Below, in pieces: positions 11,581 through 24,800 of a DNA stretch of 64,000 nt; position 1 is the stretch's first letter, and every line of letters starts with the position of its first letter. The notes beneath the pieces are model-generated. The model was not told where the DNA came from. It worked only from the letters and a program-made list of their open reading frames with translations, and did no database searches. The position numbers and the translations under genes were made by a program. The stretch is from Acorus gramineus (Eukaryota > Streptophyta > Magnoliopsida > Acorales > Acoraceae). The DNA is taken from NCBI GenBank assembly GCA_030737835.1, contig CM060849.1, positions 6,572,001-6,636,000 of the forward strand, read 5' to 3'.

Positions 11581-11694
11581 CTTTGATTATCAACCGAAGT
11601 GTGATCATCAACCGAAGCTCCCATTCCATATACTCTATTCTCAAAAATATTTCTCACCTATTGATCTTGATCAAGTTTTGTCTATCTATTTCGG

Positions 11695-11950
11695 GCATCA
11701 ACAATACATGGATTCAGTTCGAGGACTCCGCTTGATCGCATATCAGGGAGTTGGCGAAATCTCGCGAGTCGAATTGTATCCATGAGTATGGAGGAAATAT
11801 ACATTTCAATGATAGCATCTTTTATGTGCTTTTTGATCAAGCGATTCCAACCATTTTTATTTCTATTTTATTATTTTTATATTATCAATCATATTATATA
11901 TGAGTTCTTCAAATTAATCACTCTTTGAGATACAATATCTTTTATGATTT
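11695..11950. repeat. Right copy of diverged direct repeat around TRIM-like element
   Basis: Matches 9955-10255 in order and orientation (gattcagttcgaggactccg, atcaggga, ctcgcgagtc, gagttcttcaaa, gagatacaa). Confidence 0.5.
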
Positions 11951-12059
11951 CTATGAATATTTCTAACACATACAACATAAAGACGATCAACCATTTAAAT
12001 TAAAATGGATGGTTCATAAAAAAGGTTTAAACGTTGGGTGGATACCATCAGTACTAATA

Positions 12060-12160
12060 TATTTCGTAGAATGTTGAGACTTGAACTCCTGACATCTTGA
12101 TTTCAAAGCCTCTTTATCAGCAACCGAGCTACAAATTCAAGCTCTATCAAAACCAATCTC
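12060..12160 (-). mobile_element. tRNA-derived SINE-like fragment
   Basis: On the - strand, an A-box-like tagctcggttgc (12131-12120) is followed 31 bp later by a B-box-like gagttcaagtc (12088-12078). That spacing is normal for an RNA polymerase III internal promoter. The sequence does not fold as a full tRNA cloverleaf with an acceptor stem, so I prefer a SINE head or tRNA-derived repeat. Ends and target duplication were not resolved. Confidence 0.4.
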
Positions 12161-14789
12161 ATGTGATACAAAATAATGTACAAATTATTCCAAGCATAAT
12201 ACATGCGGTGATCAGAGAAACAATATTCCTGGTCCATTTGATTGTTTAAAATAAATAGTGTTAGGTATTTTTATGATTTTATAAACTTATAGGATTTTAA
12301 ATTATTATAAAATATTATGTATCTATTTTATAATATTATTGTAGCTTAAAATAAAAAGGTACGTCCACCTTCAAAGTTATATAAAAAAATCCCTGGGTTG
12401 ATAACTAAAATATCACTTCCTCGTCAACCTTCAAAGTTTTGTGATCATTTATTCTCCTGTTCATATATAAACCCATCTTCCCTTTTTTTTTTTTTTTTTT
12501 TATTACTTTCATTAGACTTTCAAGAAACAAAAAACACACAAATACACGTACCAATTGCCTACTAAAAAAAACACACCAAAATCTAGATCTAAGACCCAAA
12601 TTTAGATATGTTGAAATAAATAAACCTAGGTCTATTTTTCCTCTCTATTTGTTTGGTGCAAACCCCGGATTTTTATGTTGTCAAATGAAAATTTTTTACT
12701 TTACCTTATTTTTCATGTGTTACAAACACACTTGTCGACATAGTTTTTTCAAAAAGTAAATTTTAAAGATTTTCCCACCAAGAAACCTTAGTTTTTTTTT
12801 TGGGTCAGTGCTCAACTGTATATGCTTTGTTTTCATGTGTTTTCTTTGTTAGAGGTAGAGGGGAAGGGATAACGAAATTAACATGTTATGGACATCGAGA
12901 AGAAGTTCATTGTACTATTATGGGAAATTACATAACTAATTTATTTTGCTTCCTAAGCATTTAATAGTTCATAATACAACAATGAGTTATTCATTCATTT
13001 GTCTTCTATGCGTGGTCAGTCCTTGCGCTTTCATGCATTAAAAGGCTTAAAGAGCACGCTCTTGATTTTTTATATTTTTTGTTGTTATTGTTCTAGTTTT
13101 GAATATTTTAAAGAATCACTATTTTTTTCCATCAATGCTTGTTCCAATTTTTTATTTTATTTTTTAGTTTTCAGTCTATACTAAAATGGATAATTTGGAC
13201 TTATTAATTCTTATCAATATTGTTTTTAGGTAACAATTAATGAGTAATTTTCGGTATCATGTAGTAAGCAAAGCAAGAATTCCAGGAGTATATGCATCCT
13301 GCTCATCTTGCTGAAAATGTAATTTTGCCAATGTTGAGTTTTGTGCTATATTCAAATATTTCAATACTTATCATTATTAGACCTCATGTAATGCTTTATA
13401 ATTCTCAGACTTCAATTTTTAATTTTAATATTTGAAGTTTAGTTATGTCTGCATATTGTCTTTTTAATAGTTGTGATTCTGCATTTTTTTTTTTGGAATT
13501 ATAAATGATGAATGATACGAATGATGAAAAAGTGATGGTCTTCAGATGAATTGTTCAAAACAAAAAATTCCCAGCCATGCTTTTAAATCTGTTTCAATAG
13601 GAAAAAAAAATACCCAGCCACAGTGAAATGTCATGTGTTTCATTCACTATTGGGACCTCACACACATCAATAGCTTTCTGACATGCACCTTACAAAGAAA
13701 ATTTAAAAGGTGGGGGAGGTAAGGTATGTATAAGAAATGCAGTAACAGTTTCCCATTTTATGTGAGTTATTGTCTCTCTATTTGTTGTATGTTTGGTGAG
13801 GGGGAGTCAAATTTTACAATGGATGTGTTTTATAATTACAAATATAGCTATTAAGTCCAGCTTTTGCATGCTCGTGTGCAAGTCAAGGGCGAGCCAGCTT
13901 ACCATATAGGATATTGTTCCAGGTGATCTACTTTAGTTTCACAACAACAATAGTTTTACACTTTTATCAATGAAATGTCATCTGTTTTGAAAAAATATAC
14001 ACATGCGTTCAAATCTGTTGATCGTGTATTCAAGCTCAGTCCTGCAACAAGACAAGTAACTCCACACCTTTCACAAAAACATATAAAATAGATCCCAATC
14101 AATGACATCTAAAAATACAGTTCTAGCCATACCACACAATAAAACCCATGACACTTAACATTACAATATATGCCTCACATTCTGTTCTATCTTGTATCGG
14201 GCAGTGGGTGCAAGATTTTTTTTGCTTATCAACTCATTTCATTCCTTCTTTAAAACAACAAAATTTTCACTTTCTTACAATGCCATTGGACGAATAAGTC
14301 ATTTTTCAAATGTTAAATCCAACTGATCTTGCATATATGTCGTAGAATTAATAGACATTACCTTCATATTCGAATGCTATACCAACCCTAGGCATATCAT
14401 TATAACTACATCCATCATCAAACTCATTGTTTCCTTCCATATTAATACCAATGTTCACCTTTAAGAAAAAGACATAATTTTGAACATAACTATACATTAG
14501 CATTAAACTAATAAATACAATAGATTCAGTATTCAAACAGTTAATATCAAATCAGATTTAGAAACCACAAAAGAATAAAAATAGACCCACAAAAAAACTG
14601 TATCATCCACAATAAAATAAAAATAAAAAACAGATCACACAAAAAATTTACATCATTCACAAAAAAACAAAAAAACGAAACAAAACACTGGATTTATTTT
14701 GAGGTACTCACCGAACAGCGGGTAGGGGGACCATATGATATATATATGTTCTTCACATAAGCTTACAAACTAAAAATACGAAGATTAAG
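12161..14789. other. Intergenic AT-rich stretch
   Basis: No gene I can support. Homopolymer A/T tracts are frequent (for example T-run 12486-12500). Short open frames at 12405-12599, 12999-13184 and 14348-14536 have AT-driven composition and no recognisable domain. Confidence 0.35.
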
Positions 14790-17210
14790 AAAAATGTTAA
14801 AGACTCAATCATTTTTATTAATAAAAACTAAGACCACTTGTCTTTTCATTTTTAAAAAAATAGTAAACATCATATACCTCGTTTAATAAAAAGTGTATAT
14901 CGAGCCATTTTGAGTTGAATGAACTCATTATTAATAAGTGTAAGAAAAAAAATTAGTGAAACATATACATCGTCTAACAATATATGTTTTATTGAATTTG
15001 TAATGAAGTATATAGAATTGTAATTTGAATTATAAAAAAAAACTGAGTGTAACATTTAGTTGCGCGTTGGGGCGCTCTTTTGCTTTTTGAAAAATTGAAA
15101 AGTTAAAAGCATGTAGTCAAACGGGACAGTTTTTTACAGAATCGGAAGTTGGATTCTTTTTAATTTTTCTCTCGAAATCTGTGTTTTAAAAAGTTCAGAA
15201 ACAACGCTACAAAGAGAGAGTGCAAGAGAGGATGAAAACCTGTGACAGAGATGGAGCTTCTTGTTGGCGGGGCCAATGTCGGAGTTCTGGGCCTGGGTCG
15301 TCGTCTCTGGTGGTGGCAGTCAGTTGATGGTGGTGTAGGGTTTCGAAGGGGGCTAGGGCTTCGAAGAGTCAAATTTCGGGGTGTTTTCGTCCGTTCCATC
15401 ACGTGAGCTCACGTGTTCAACCAGTCCACGCGTCCTCATCTAAGAGGCGTTCACAAAGTCATTGCTATCACAAAATAGAGGTTTCGAACCCGACAAAACA
15501 TATATACACATCCTGGTATATGAGTACATGAGTAACACTGTATATATATAGTTGATGATCAGGTCAAATTTGATGACCCGCGTGTTCCAAAAAAATGGAG
15601 ATGATGTGACCTCACTGCAATGTAACATGGAAGCTAAGAACCGTCCATAAATGTGAACGATCTCGAGCTCTCCTTTGGATACATAAAAAAAAAAAAAAAA
15701 ATTTAAGTTATTCTTATGTTTGGATTTTTAAGTAATGATATAGTGTTTATTGTTGGGATAAAGTATAAATAAGGTATGGATAAGGGTTTTTTTTTTTTTT
15801 TTGAACGAAAGATAGATATTTACTACCCGATTTCATTTTTGAATTCGAATTGCAAACTCTGAAAAGGGGGGGAATAGAGATTTAAACAACGTAAAGGAAA
15901 GACAACAAGAAAAAATAACTTCGCACATCCTTCCTCGGTTAGAAGAGGTATCTAACCAAAGAATGACTCCCGCCCGAACTCAATCCACACTCCTCATCCG
16001 GCCATTTGTGAAGTAGATGTCTTTGGCATTTGCAATGAAGCGTCCCCAGCCCCGCACGAGTCCATAGAACATACTAAGCATGTTCTCTTGGTGAACTTGC
16101 GCTCCTCTGAAGATAAACTCGTTTCTGGTGCACCATATCGTCCACGCCCATCAGTATGATCAACTGTGAGATGGTCGCGGTTATTCTATTGTCCGCTTCC
16201 CGTCCCGCCACTTTCCCCGCTGCCCACATGACGTTCATGGTTTAAAAGGAAGGCTGCAGCCTTGTCTGTGGACCCACCGCTCCCCAGAACTCCTTCGCCA
16301 CCGGTCATCGGACACTCACAGAAGAGATATTGTATTATCTCCGGGGCAGCCGCACATAGTGAACACTCAATGGGTTCGTTGGGCCCATCTAGCTCGGTAC
16401 GACTTCATGAGGAGGCGCTCCAAATATAAGAACCATGCAAACACTTTGATCTTACTAAAAGATGAAAATATGATGACAGTTGATTTGATAGTAAATCCAT
16501 GTATTCTTTTAGATTAAATAACTTGAAATAACTTAATTTTATTGATTAACTGAAATCCATGTACCACTTTATATTAGTTAATTCTGATATATAAATTTTT
16601 ATTTATTTTAATATTTCAAACATTTATTTTAAAACTATTTAATTTCAACTAATTTTGATTTACTCTATGCCTTATTCTTTAACTTAAGTACTTAACAGGG
16701 CTAAATTCTTCTCTCGAGAAAGAAATAACCGTGTAAAAATTCTTTAAAAATGTTCACAACAGTGATTTGACAATCAAAATCCCTTCAGTAGTCAGGGCTT
16801 CACACTGATATTTAAAGTCGTTTCTCTCATCAGGGAATCCATCATCAGTCCAAGATCCAGATCTTTTCGGGTTCCACTAGGGATCTAGCGAGGATCTTTG
16901 TCAACATCAAATTCTTATTCCATCAACATGTATATAATATAATATGTAAAAAAATCAAAGGAATTTAAGAATCAATGATGTGCAATTTAGCCATAAATTG
17001 GACATTATGACCATGACCGGCACTTGCTTGGTGGAAGCCGCTAGCTAACGTTTTTTATGCCAATTTGACATAGTATATTCAGATCAGGGTAATTAATAAT
17101 ACCAATAGATTATGAAAAGATATGTTTGGATCCACGTCACCAACATGTAATTTTGTATTCTCAAATTGTTTTGAGCGCCGTTACACTGAGTTTTCTTTTA
17201 CAATTTCGAA
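14790..17210. repeat. Segmental duplication, copy A
   Basis: Blocks in this interval recur in the same order and strand at 18210-21290: 14790-15075 with 18210-18495 (aaaaagtgtatatcgagcca against aaaaagtatatatcgctcca), 15507-15700 with 19298-19430 (tgagtacatgagtaaca, gttgatgatca), 16455-17100 with 19497-20255 (atgatgtgcaatttagccat, accatgaccggcacttg), and 17140-17210 with 21205-21290 (caacatgtaattttgtattc). Copy A carries a LINE fragment between blocks 2 and 3 that copy B lacks. The piece 15085-15440, with a GC-richer open frame, has no partner in B and no recognisable product. Confidence 0.75.
15785..16440 (-). mobile_element. 5'-truncated LINE fragment
   Basis: A T-run at 15786-15802 is the poly(A) tail of an element on the - strand. 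Further in, the - strand encodes a zinc-binding pattern like the reverse-transcriptase-associated domain at the end of plant LINE ORF2: ECSLCAAAPE, then QYLFCECP. The frame is interrupted. It is present only in duplication copy A and so was probably inserted after the duplication. Confidence 0.62.
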
Positions 17211-18209
17211 TACAATTTTTATATGATTGATTTAAGTGTAAGAGGATCTCACCTCTAAATCTGTTTCTAACTACACTCGAGGAGGAGAATCGCCGGCGAC
17301 CCAACGGAAGCAGTTGAGAGAAGCGGAGCAAACAGATCCTACCGACCTGAACTCGGATCGCCATTTTATCCCTCCAATTTTGAAACAATTCTGGTCATTA
17401 CACAAGCAGCTTAATTTAAAGTTTCATAGAAAGGATTTTGTAAAATTGGATTGGGTGGGTACATGCAATTTTGAATAACACTGGAATTGACACTTAACAC
17501 CTAACAATTCAAATGTAGCTTTGTTTTACATATTTCACCGAACATTTTATATACAAGTTCTAAATGTTAAAATACTTACAAAATAATATAGACCTTTTTG
17601 TCTAGGGACTAATAAGAAAAAAAAGGTCTTTGAAGTTGGGGACTTAAAAAAAATGAAGAAAGGACGGACTAATCATTAAATAACATAATTTACAAGGACT
17701 TAAAACTAAAAATCTCATTTCACGTATTAATGGTATTTAGATAGACGTTTGACACATGAACTAATAACAAAATATGCATTTGAAATTTGGGACTTTAAAA
17801 TAAATATGAAAAAAAAAAGAATTTATCATTAAATAATATAGTTTACAGATACAAAAATAAAAATCCCCAATTTTAAAGGATAGCTCTGTATGTTTGAGAT
17901 TAAGAGTAAGATTTTTTTCATGCAAGATATTTTTGGAGATCTTGGGATGAAACACATTCTTAAATTTCAAGAAAGAAAACAACATGAATGACTTTCAATC
18001 GAAGAAGATATATATATATATATATTGAAGTTACATCGTCTTGAGGAGGGGTGAGATATTATCATGTACAATCATAAAAATATCTTTCGACCGTATATGT
18101 ATTCAGCTTGAGGTAAGATATATAAACAGGTCCAAATGTATGCAAATAAATCAAGCCCGGCCCTACAAGATGGTTTGCAAACATAGTGTGATTTTTTATA
18201 TTTCAAATA
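17211..18209. other. Spacer between duplication copies
   Basis: It includes a decayed half of the fold-back MITE family at about 17600-17875 (acggactaatcattaaataa, aaggacttaaaactaaaaat) and an (AT)n tract at 18009-18026. A 75-codon open frame at 17161-17388 (-) has an Arg/Ser-rich start but no supporting context, so I do not call it. Confidence 0.35.
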
Positions 18210-19896
18210 TGAAAATGTTAGACTCAGCTATTTTTACAGTCCAAAACTCTGACCACGTATGCTTTCATCTTTTTAAAAATAGTAAATATAAACTAATGAG
18301 ATGTATGTTTTGATAAAAAGTATATATCGCTCCATTTTGAATTGAATTATTTCATTTTTGTTGAGTGTAAAAAAATTTAATGAGATATATACATCGTTAA
18401 ATAATGTGTATATGTCACTAAATTTTTAACTAGATATATATGATTATATTTTAAAATAAAAAAAAAAAAATTGAGTACAGCGGCGCCTTTTCTAACATCA
18501 CACCATTAGCAATTACATTTTAATTTCAAAATTCCTCCATGACAGCACCACACAAATAAAGGTGTGCCGACACATGTAAGGTGACTTCTTTAACTGATAC
18601 AAATCAACACCCATACACTCATGTTAGAGTTTTGTAAGTCCCTGAATCTAAGGCTACAACTTGGGTTAGGTTCAATCCGAATTTAATGGGTTGAACTTGA
18701 TTTTTATACGAGTTTGATTATAAATTTTTTTATATAAAAACAATTTTCCCCACTCAAAGTTTGATAAATTACCTGATAGAGATCGTTTTTAGGTTAATGG
18801 ATCAGATATATTAATATTCATATCCTATCATAATAATTCGGACACCAATATTAATTTTTGGATTTGGAGATTTTTAGATATGAATTGAATACAAATATTT
18901 TTTTAGATAATTATCATGCTTAAATATTAATACTAATTTAGATAATCAAGTGATATATTAGAAAGACAAAAATTAAAATTGAGATTTTAAGTCTATTCTT
19001 TCTTTTAGATATTATAAATAATAGTAATATAATATATCATGATTGTGATTAATCATATAAGATTATAAATATAAACAATATATAATACAAACATATATAA
19101 TTTTACAATATATGTTGGATTCCGATTTTTTAAATTCAGATTAGACAGACTGATATCCATATCCACACTCCGGATATTTGAATATCGGATTTTTCAGATT
19201 CAGATAAGATATAAAATTTTCAGATTAAATGATGTTTATTCCCATTCAATGGTCTCACATTCTTGAAAAGCCAAAAGCTATGGAACTTAACATATACATA
19301 CATCTTGGTGTATGAGTACATGAGTAACATTGTATAGTTGATGATCAAGTCAAATTTGACGACCCGATGATTCCAAAAAAAGGTGATGGTAACGATCCTA
19401 AGCCCTCGTTTGGATATATAAAAATAATTATTTGGATAATATGTAAATAAGGTGTGGTTAATTATTTATAAAAGATAAAAAATAATTACAATTAGATCTG
19501 AAAGATGTGATGACAGTTGATTTTTTTTTTTTGTTGAATAACCTAAAATAATTAATTTCAGGGATTGAATGACATCTATATACCATTTATATCAGTTAAT
19601 TTTGATACATAAATTCTCATTTATTTCTAATCTATTAAACTCTTTAAAAATGTTCACTTCACTGATTTAACTATCAAAATCCCTTAAGGGCTTCACCCTC
19701 TGATATCGAAAGTCGTTTCCCCCATCAAAGAATACATCATCAGCATTTCAACATCAAAGATCCAGAGCTTTCCAGGTCTCAATCCATCCATCCACAAATC
19801 ATATTATATATTCATCATTTTGGATTCCGATAGGGATCTAGTCAGGATCTCTGTCAACATCAAATTCTTATTCCATCAACATTTATGTGTAATATG

Positions 19897-20075
19897 CACT
19901 CCCCTCACTTGGTGAGGTGAGAGAGTTGCATCATCTTTTATGGATTGATCAGAGATCGATCCTGGTAGACCCCCATGTAGGGAGTTATTTCTTAGTGGGG
20001 GTCTGGGCCTTGAGCCCTGGTACTTGTCTTCCCCCTGTGGTTTGGGAAAAAAAAAAAAAAAAAAAAAAAAATCAT
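19897..20075 (+). mobile_element. tRNA-derived SINE with 15-bp target duplication
   Basis: A perfect 15-bp direct repeat, tttatgtgtaatatg, flanks the unit (19882-19896 and 20076-20090). The body has an A-box-like ttggtgaggtg at 19909-19919 and a B-box-like gagatcgatcc at 19952-19962, 32 bp apart, and ends in an A-tract at about 20047-20071. A long target duplication, poly(A) tail and internal RNA polymerase III boxes are diagnostic of a SINE. The matching site in duplication copy A (about 16930) is empty. Confidence 0.82.
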
Positions 20076-20849
20076 TTTATGTGTAATATGAAAAAAAAAA
20101 TCATAAAAACGAATTTAAGAAATAATGATGTGCAATTTAGCCATAAATTGGTCATTATGACCATGACCGGCACTTGTTTGGTGGAAGCCACTGGCGAAAG
20201 TTTTCTATGCCGCCTATTTTAAAAATCAGGGTAATTAATAATATCAATAGATTATGAAAAGACACGTGGCTGTTTGAAAAATAAAATAAAAGAAAAAAAT
20301 TCAAATAACCCATAGAAATCTATATAATTACTTTATTTTTCTTAAATCCATACGATCCTTTAAAAATACTTATATAAATTCAAATAATCCATTGAGTTAA
20401 AATTTTGTTGACAGACTAAAAATTTTATTTGAATATTTCATTTGACTAATCCTGACTGAAAATACAGTATACATAAAAAACTCATACAATTTGTTAAAAA
20501 TATAAAAAACCCTTTCTAAATGATGGTTTTACCATTTCAAATAGATTATAAACTCTATCCAGAGGGTTAAAATCTTCATTTACAGATAATTTTTTGTATT
20601 CTTAATAAGGGTTTTGGGTATACTATATTTTCAACTAGGGTTAAACTGACAGAATATTTGCAGAATAAACCTAATCTGTCAACGAAATTTAATTCAGGAG
20701 GCTATTTGGAATTACCTGTGTTTGCAGGGGTTTATGTGGACATTAAGAAAAGTCGGAGGGTTATATTGATTTCGTATAGTTTACATATGGTTTAAATGGA
20801 TTTTTTTCCTAAAATAAAATATTTGCTTAGTTGTTTGGATCCACATGAT

Positions 20850-21197
20850 GAGTGGTGGAGCTAGGATTTTTATAAATGGGGGGTCTAATGTGACTTGTAT
20901 AAATATTTTTTTAAAATTATACCATTATGTTCCGGATGGATAATGAATGATTGTTTTATTTATTTTTATTTTTTATTTATTTTTGAGTTGTAAGCTGTTG
21001 CTGTTTAGAAAATTTCATATATAGCCGGAGCTTATGATCTATGAGTCATAATTAAAATTAATCTACCACAAAAAATTAAAAGGATTTAGAAAAAAATTAA
21101 AAAGATCTAGAAAAAATTAAAAAGATATAGAAATAAATAAAAAATATCTAGGGTGGTCTCATGCCCCCCTGGTCCTACGGTGGCTCCGTCGCCACTA
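20850..21197. mobile_element. hAT-type MITE
   Basis: The ends gagtggtggagctagg and (reverse complement of the right end) gtagtggcgacggagcc are inverted repeats of a motif widespread in plant hAT MITEs. The flanks cacatgat (20842-20849) and cacgtgat (21198-21205) form an 8-bp target duplication with one mismatch, the hAT length. It is about 348 bp, non-coding, and absent from copy A. Confidence 0.72.
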
Positions 21198-21825
21198 CAC
21201 GTGATCAACATGTAATTTTGTATTCTCAATTTTTTTGTTGCGCTGTTATATATTCAACTCTTCTTATATTCTCAAATACAGTTTTATATGTCTTGTTAGT
21301 CGAGTATATTCACAATAACTAGATATACGTATCTTTAAAAAAATTTCATATTTTTTTTTTATAAATGACATAATTCAATTTATTAAAATATGTATTTTAT
21401 TTTTTATAAAATTATATTTTTAATTAAATAATGTAAATAATTTTTATAAAAATGAAAACATACCAGAATGTTTGTGACGGTAAACAACAATTAGTGCAAC
21501 ATTTTTTTTTTTATTAAAAAAAAACAATTACGACCGAGTTAACCGAATATCTAAACCACCAAAAACCCCGACAACTATTCACTATTCCACATGTACAATC
21601 TCGCTGAACCCTCGGTTTGTGATTTTATAAACTGAATTTATTATTATTTGAAAAAGACAAAAAACGGTTTCGATTCAAGTCCTCCTCCGGTGAAGTTAAT
21701 TTTCAAAAGACCCCCGCCTTCCCCTGTTCAATCAAGATGCGATCCTAACCGTCCATCTCTCTTTCTTCCTGGTCCTCTCTCGCATCAGCTGTAACAAAAA
21801 AAACCATCTCTAAAGCGCGCACACA

Positions 21826-21862
21826 GAGAGCGAGAGCGAGAGAGCGAGAGAGAGAGAGAGAG
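21826..21862 (+). promoter_or_regulatory. (GA)n tract just upstream of the TOM1-like start
   Basis: A near-uninterrupted GAGA tract lies 35 bp before the start codon at 21897, most likely in the 5' leader. GA tracts in plant leaders and promoters are bound by BBR/BPC proteins; that this one is functional is inference. No clear TATA box was found above it. Confidence 0.4.
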
Positions 21863-21896
21863 CTTGAGCTACTTCTATGTTGTGTTTCGCTTCGCC

Positions 21897-24800
21897 ATGG
21901 ATAGAGAAATGGTGCACCGAATGGAGGGCGGCCGATGCTTGCCGTCGGCGCCGACCGTCGCCATTGGCTTGATCTGCTGTGTCGACGGGGCCATCGCTAC
22001 TATCGCCTTCTATCAGGTCGGGGGGCCTCTCTCTGTTGAATTTTGTGTTGTGTGTTTGGTACTCCTTTTTTAGGTTTTCATGTAATCTTGTTTTTGGGAT
22101 GGCTGAGATGAGATTTTAGTGTTTTAAATCTCTTTTAATATGTCTTTTTTTGTATGACAATTTTCAGTGAAATCGTTTTTTTCTTTTCTTCTGAAAACCA
22201 GTTGAATGTAGCAGTAACCAATTTTTTTTTATTATATATATATATTTTTCATATTTCAATCGAGTACCACTAAAATTAGATGCATAGTTTATGAGATCTG
22301 ATCATGAAAAGTATTTGATGGAATCTAAACAACAGATATCTAATTTTCATGGAAATGTATAGATTTCTGAAGAGGAAAACAAAATTCAATTTTGGCAAAC
22401 TCCTTCTTTGTGTGTTCTCCAACTTAATGGGATATTAGATGTTTGTTCCTAGGAGATCCACTCTTATAAGAAAATAAAAAACTTTTGATTTTTTATGTTT
22501 CTTCTATGAATGTGCCAATTTTAGCTTGAAAGACCACAATGCTTCTTATTGGGAACTTATTTCATTCTTCATGGACTCACTTTGGTATCGTGCACTTGAT
22601 ATCATCGCTGTTTGGACACTGAATTATTTTTCCTGGCTTCCTGTTTTGTATATCATGACAGTCATCTTTGCCTTGTGCCGTCAAAAGAAGAGTCCAACAA
22701 TAAACAAATACAGCAACTATAAGTAATTCTGAGTACAGTACATGTGTATTTGATATGAATATTACTTGGCTCTAGCATGCTAAACTTGTGCCTTTTGGGT
22801 TGTAGGCCAGTTGTAACATGTTTCTATGGGTAACTCTGAGTACAATACAGTATGTTTAATTGATATGAATATTACTGAAAAGCTCTAAAGCATGCTGAAC
22901 TTGTGCCTTTTGGGTTTTAGACTAGCTGCAACATGTTTAAGGGTTTGCTTAAGCTCATAAGCCACTTAAGCATACATATAAAATTGCATCCCTTTTTAAT
23001 ACTATATCATTCAACTTATGGATTTTCCTTTCATTTTTTTGCAAGATTGCGAGAAGCTTTGAAATATGGACTGAATCTAGTCCAGAATGAATTCTAATAT
23101 CTCCTGAAAAAATGAGAAGAAAAATGTGAATTTCATGTACAATTCATTCAGTGAATTCAAAATTATAATGTAATTGAGAATCTTATGCGCTGACATTTGC
23201 AAATAGGACCTCTAAAATGAAATCTACAATGGCATCTCACTATATAGTTTCCTGATAAGTTTCAATTTATGTAATAGCTAACAAGGATACTTGTATCCGG
23301 GTTAGGGCCATACTTGACACTTGTAATCTGAAAATGAAGCATAGAACTTCCATGTCTGATACTGTCACCTGTGCTCCTTTTCATCATATTGTTTCATATC
23401 ATACATGCACTACATTTTAGTTCAAGGGAGGAAATGTGTCATTTGGTATTGAAGTGATACACTGAGCAATAAAGTTATTCTATATTATCCAACTGGACAT
23501 GTTCATTTTTCAATTTCTTGAAGAAGTTTCTATTGAACCACAATGACTTTCTTTCTTTTATGTCAGCTGTTGAGGATCCAACGGCGCGGCCAACTTGGTT
23601 GGACTCGTCAAATGGTGAGTGATGGATACAAAATTCATCATTTTATTCAATTCTATGAGCAATGTTTAAATTTAATTTGCAAGCAACTGTGATGCTATTT
23701 GGAACTTTCACTGATTCCGATTGTGTTGGCAAAGACAGTTTTCCTCACCAACAAGGGAGTAAAATTTGGGTTATGGTTTTTCTCACTGATCTAAAACACA
23801 TGAGGGGATTTTTGTTTAATTAGGATCAAATAGGGTACTAAAAGATAAATTGCCCAACTTAAAAAATGACCCTTTAGAGTTTTTTTGTGGGTAATTGTGA
23901 CCCTCACATTATTATAAATGATAAGCTTATCAGGGTCAGTTCTGACATTGTAGAAATGATATTCGGTGGGGCACATCTTTGTATCAACAATTTAATACAT
24001 CAGCAATCTTGTGAAATATGCACAACATAATTTTATCTTTTCTCAGAGTTTCTCTTTCTTCAAAGGTAAAATGCTGTGATGTAGCCCAATGGGTCAACCC
24101 ATTAGGGCCCATCAATGGGGCTCTTTTTTGTGTGCTGTTGAGTCTGACACTCTAAACCTTTATATGCATGCTTGTTTTTATTTATTTATTTATTTATTTA
24201 TGTTGTGTTTCAGTCCATGTAATCATCTATTGATGTATTAATGGTTAGGTTTTTATCTATGAAAAAAGTCTCTAGTGTTTAAAGCCTATCCTCATGGCAT
24301 GTTTGAGGACCTTTGAATATTTTGAGAAATAAATAAGCCACTGAAATTCCTTCCTCCCGTTGTGTGAGTTGAGAGATTTCCAACCTTAAGTGTCATCTAT
24401 TCAGGCAACATTTTGAGGATATCAACCCATTTTATGCATCTCTTGGTTTTGAATCCCTTCATCTTTTCGTCTTTGGTGCCTACGTGGATTGATTCCACTG
24501 CTGTACTGCCTTGACCTGATCTACATCATGTTGCCTCTTGGCATTCTCTCTCTTCTATATGACTCATTCTGTAACCACTGGATTTTTGAACAATGAGCAT
24601 TCTACTTTTGTGTTAGTAACCTTTTCTCATTAATATTATATTTTTTTTCCCCTAAATATATGTGCGTACGTTGTGTGTATTAAATTTTCCACACACACAC
24701 ACACACACACACAATATTCCACCGTACGATGCAATTTTTTCATTTTTTAATTTATTATTAGGCTCCTCTAGAGGGCCATCCTTCTCCTTTCTCAAACTTC

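Larger units (their letters stand above)
18210..21290. repeat. Segmental duplication, copy B
   Basis: Partner of copy A (14790-17210). B has its own later insertions: a SINE at 19897-20075, an hAT-type MITE at 20850-21197, and extra sequence at about 20262-20832 between blocks 3 and 4. Copy B ends about 0.6 kb upstream of the TOM1-like gene start, so the duplication brackets that gene's distal upstream region. Confidence 0.75.

Noticed and set aside
12060-12160. A genuine tRNA gene on the - strand.
   Set aside because: The A and B boxes are present, but I see no paired acceptor stem or convincing anticodon arm, so a tRNA-derived repeat is more likely.
17161-17388. 75-codon - strand frame with an Arg/Ser-rich start resembling a targeting peptide.
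   Set aside because: There is no downstream exon, homologue or transcript sign that I can point to, and it overlaps a duplication boundary.
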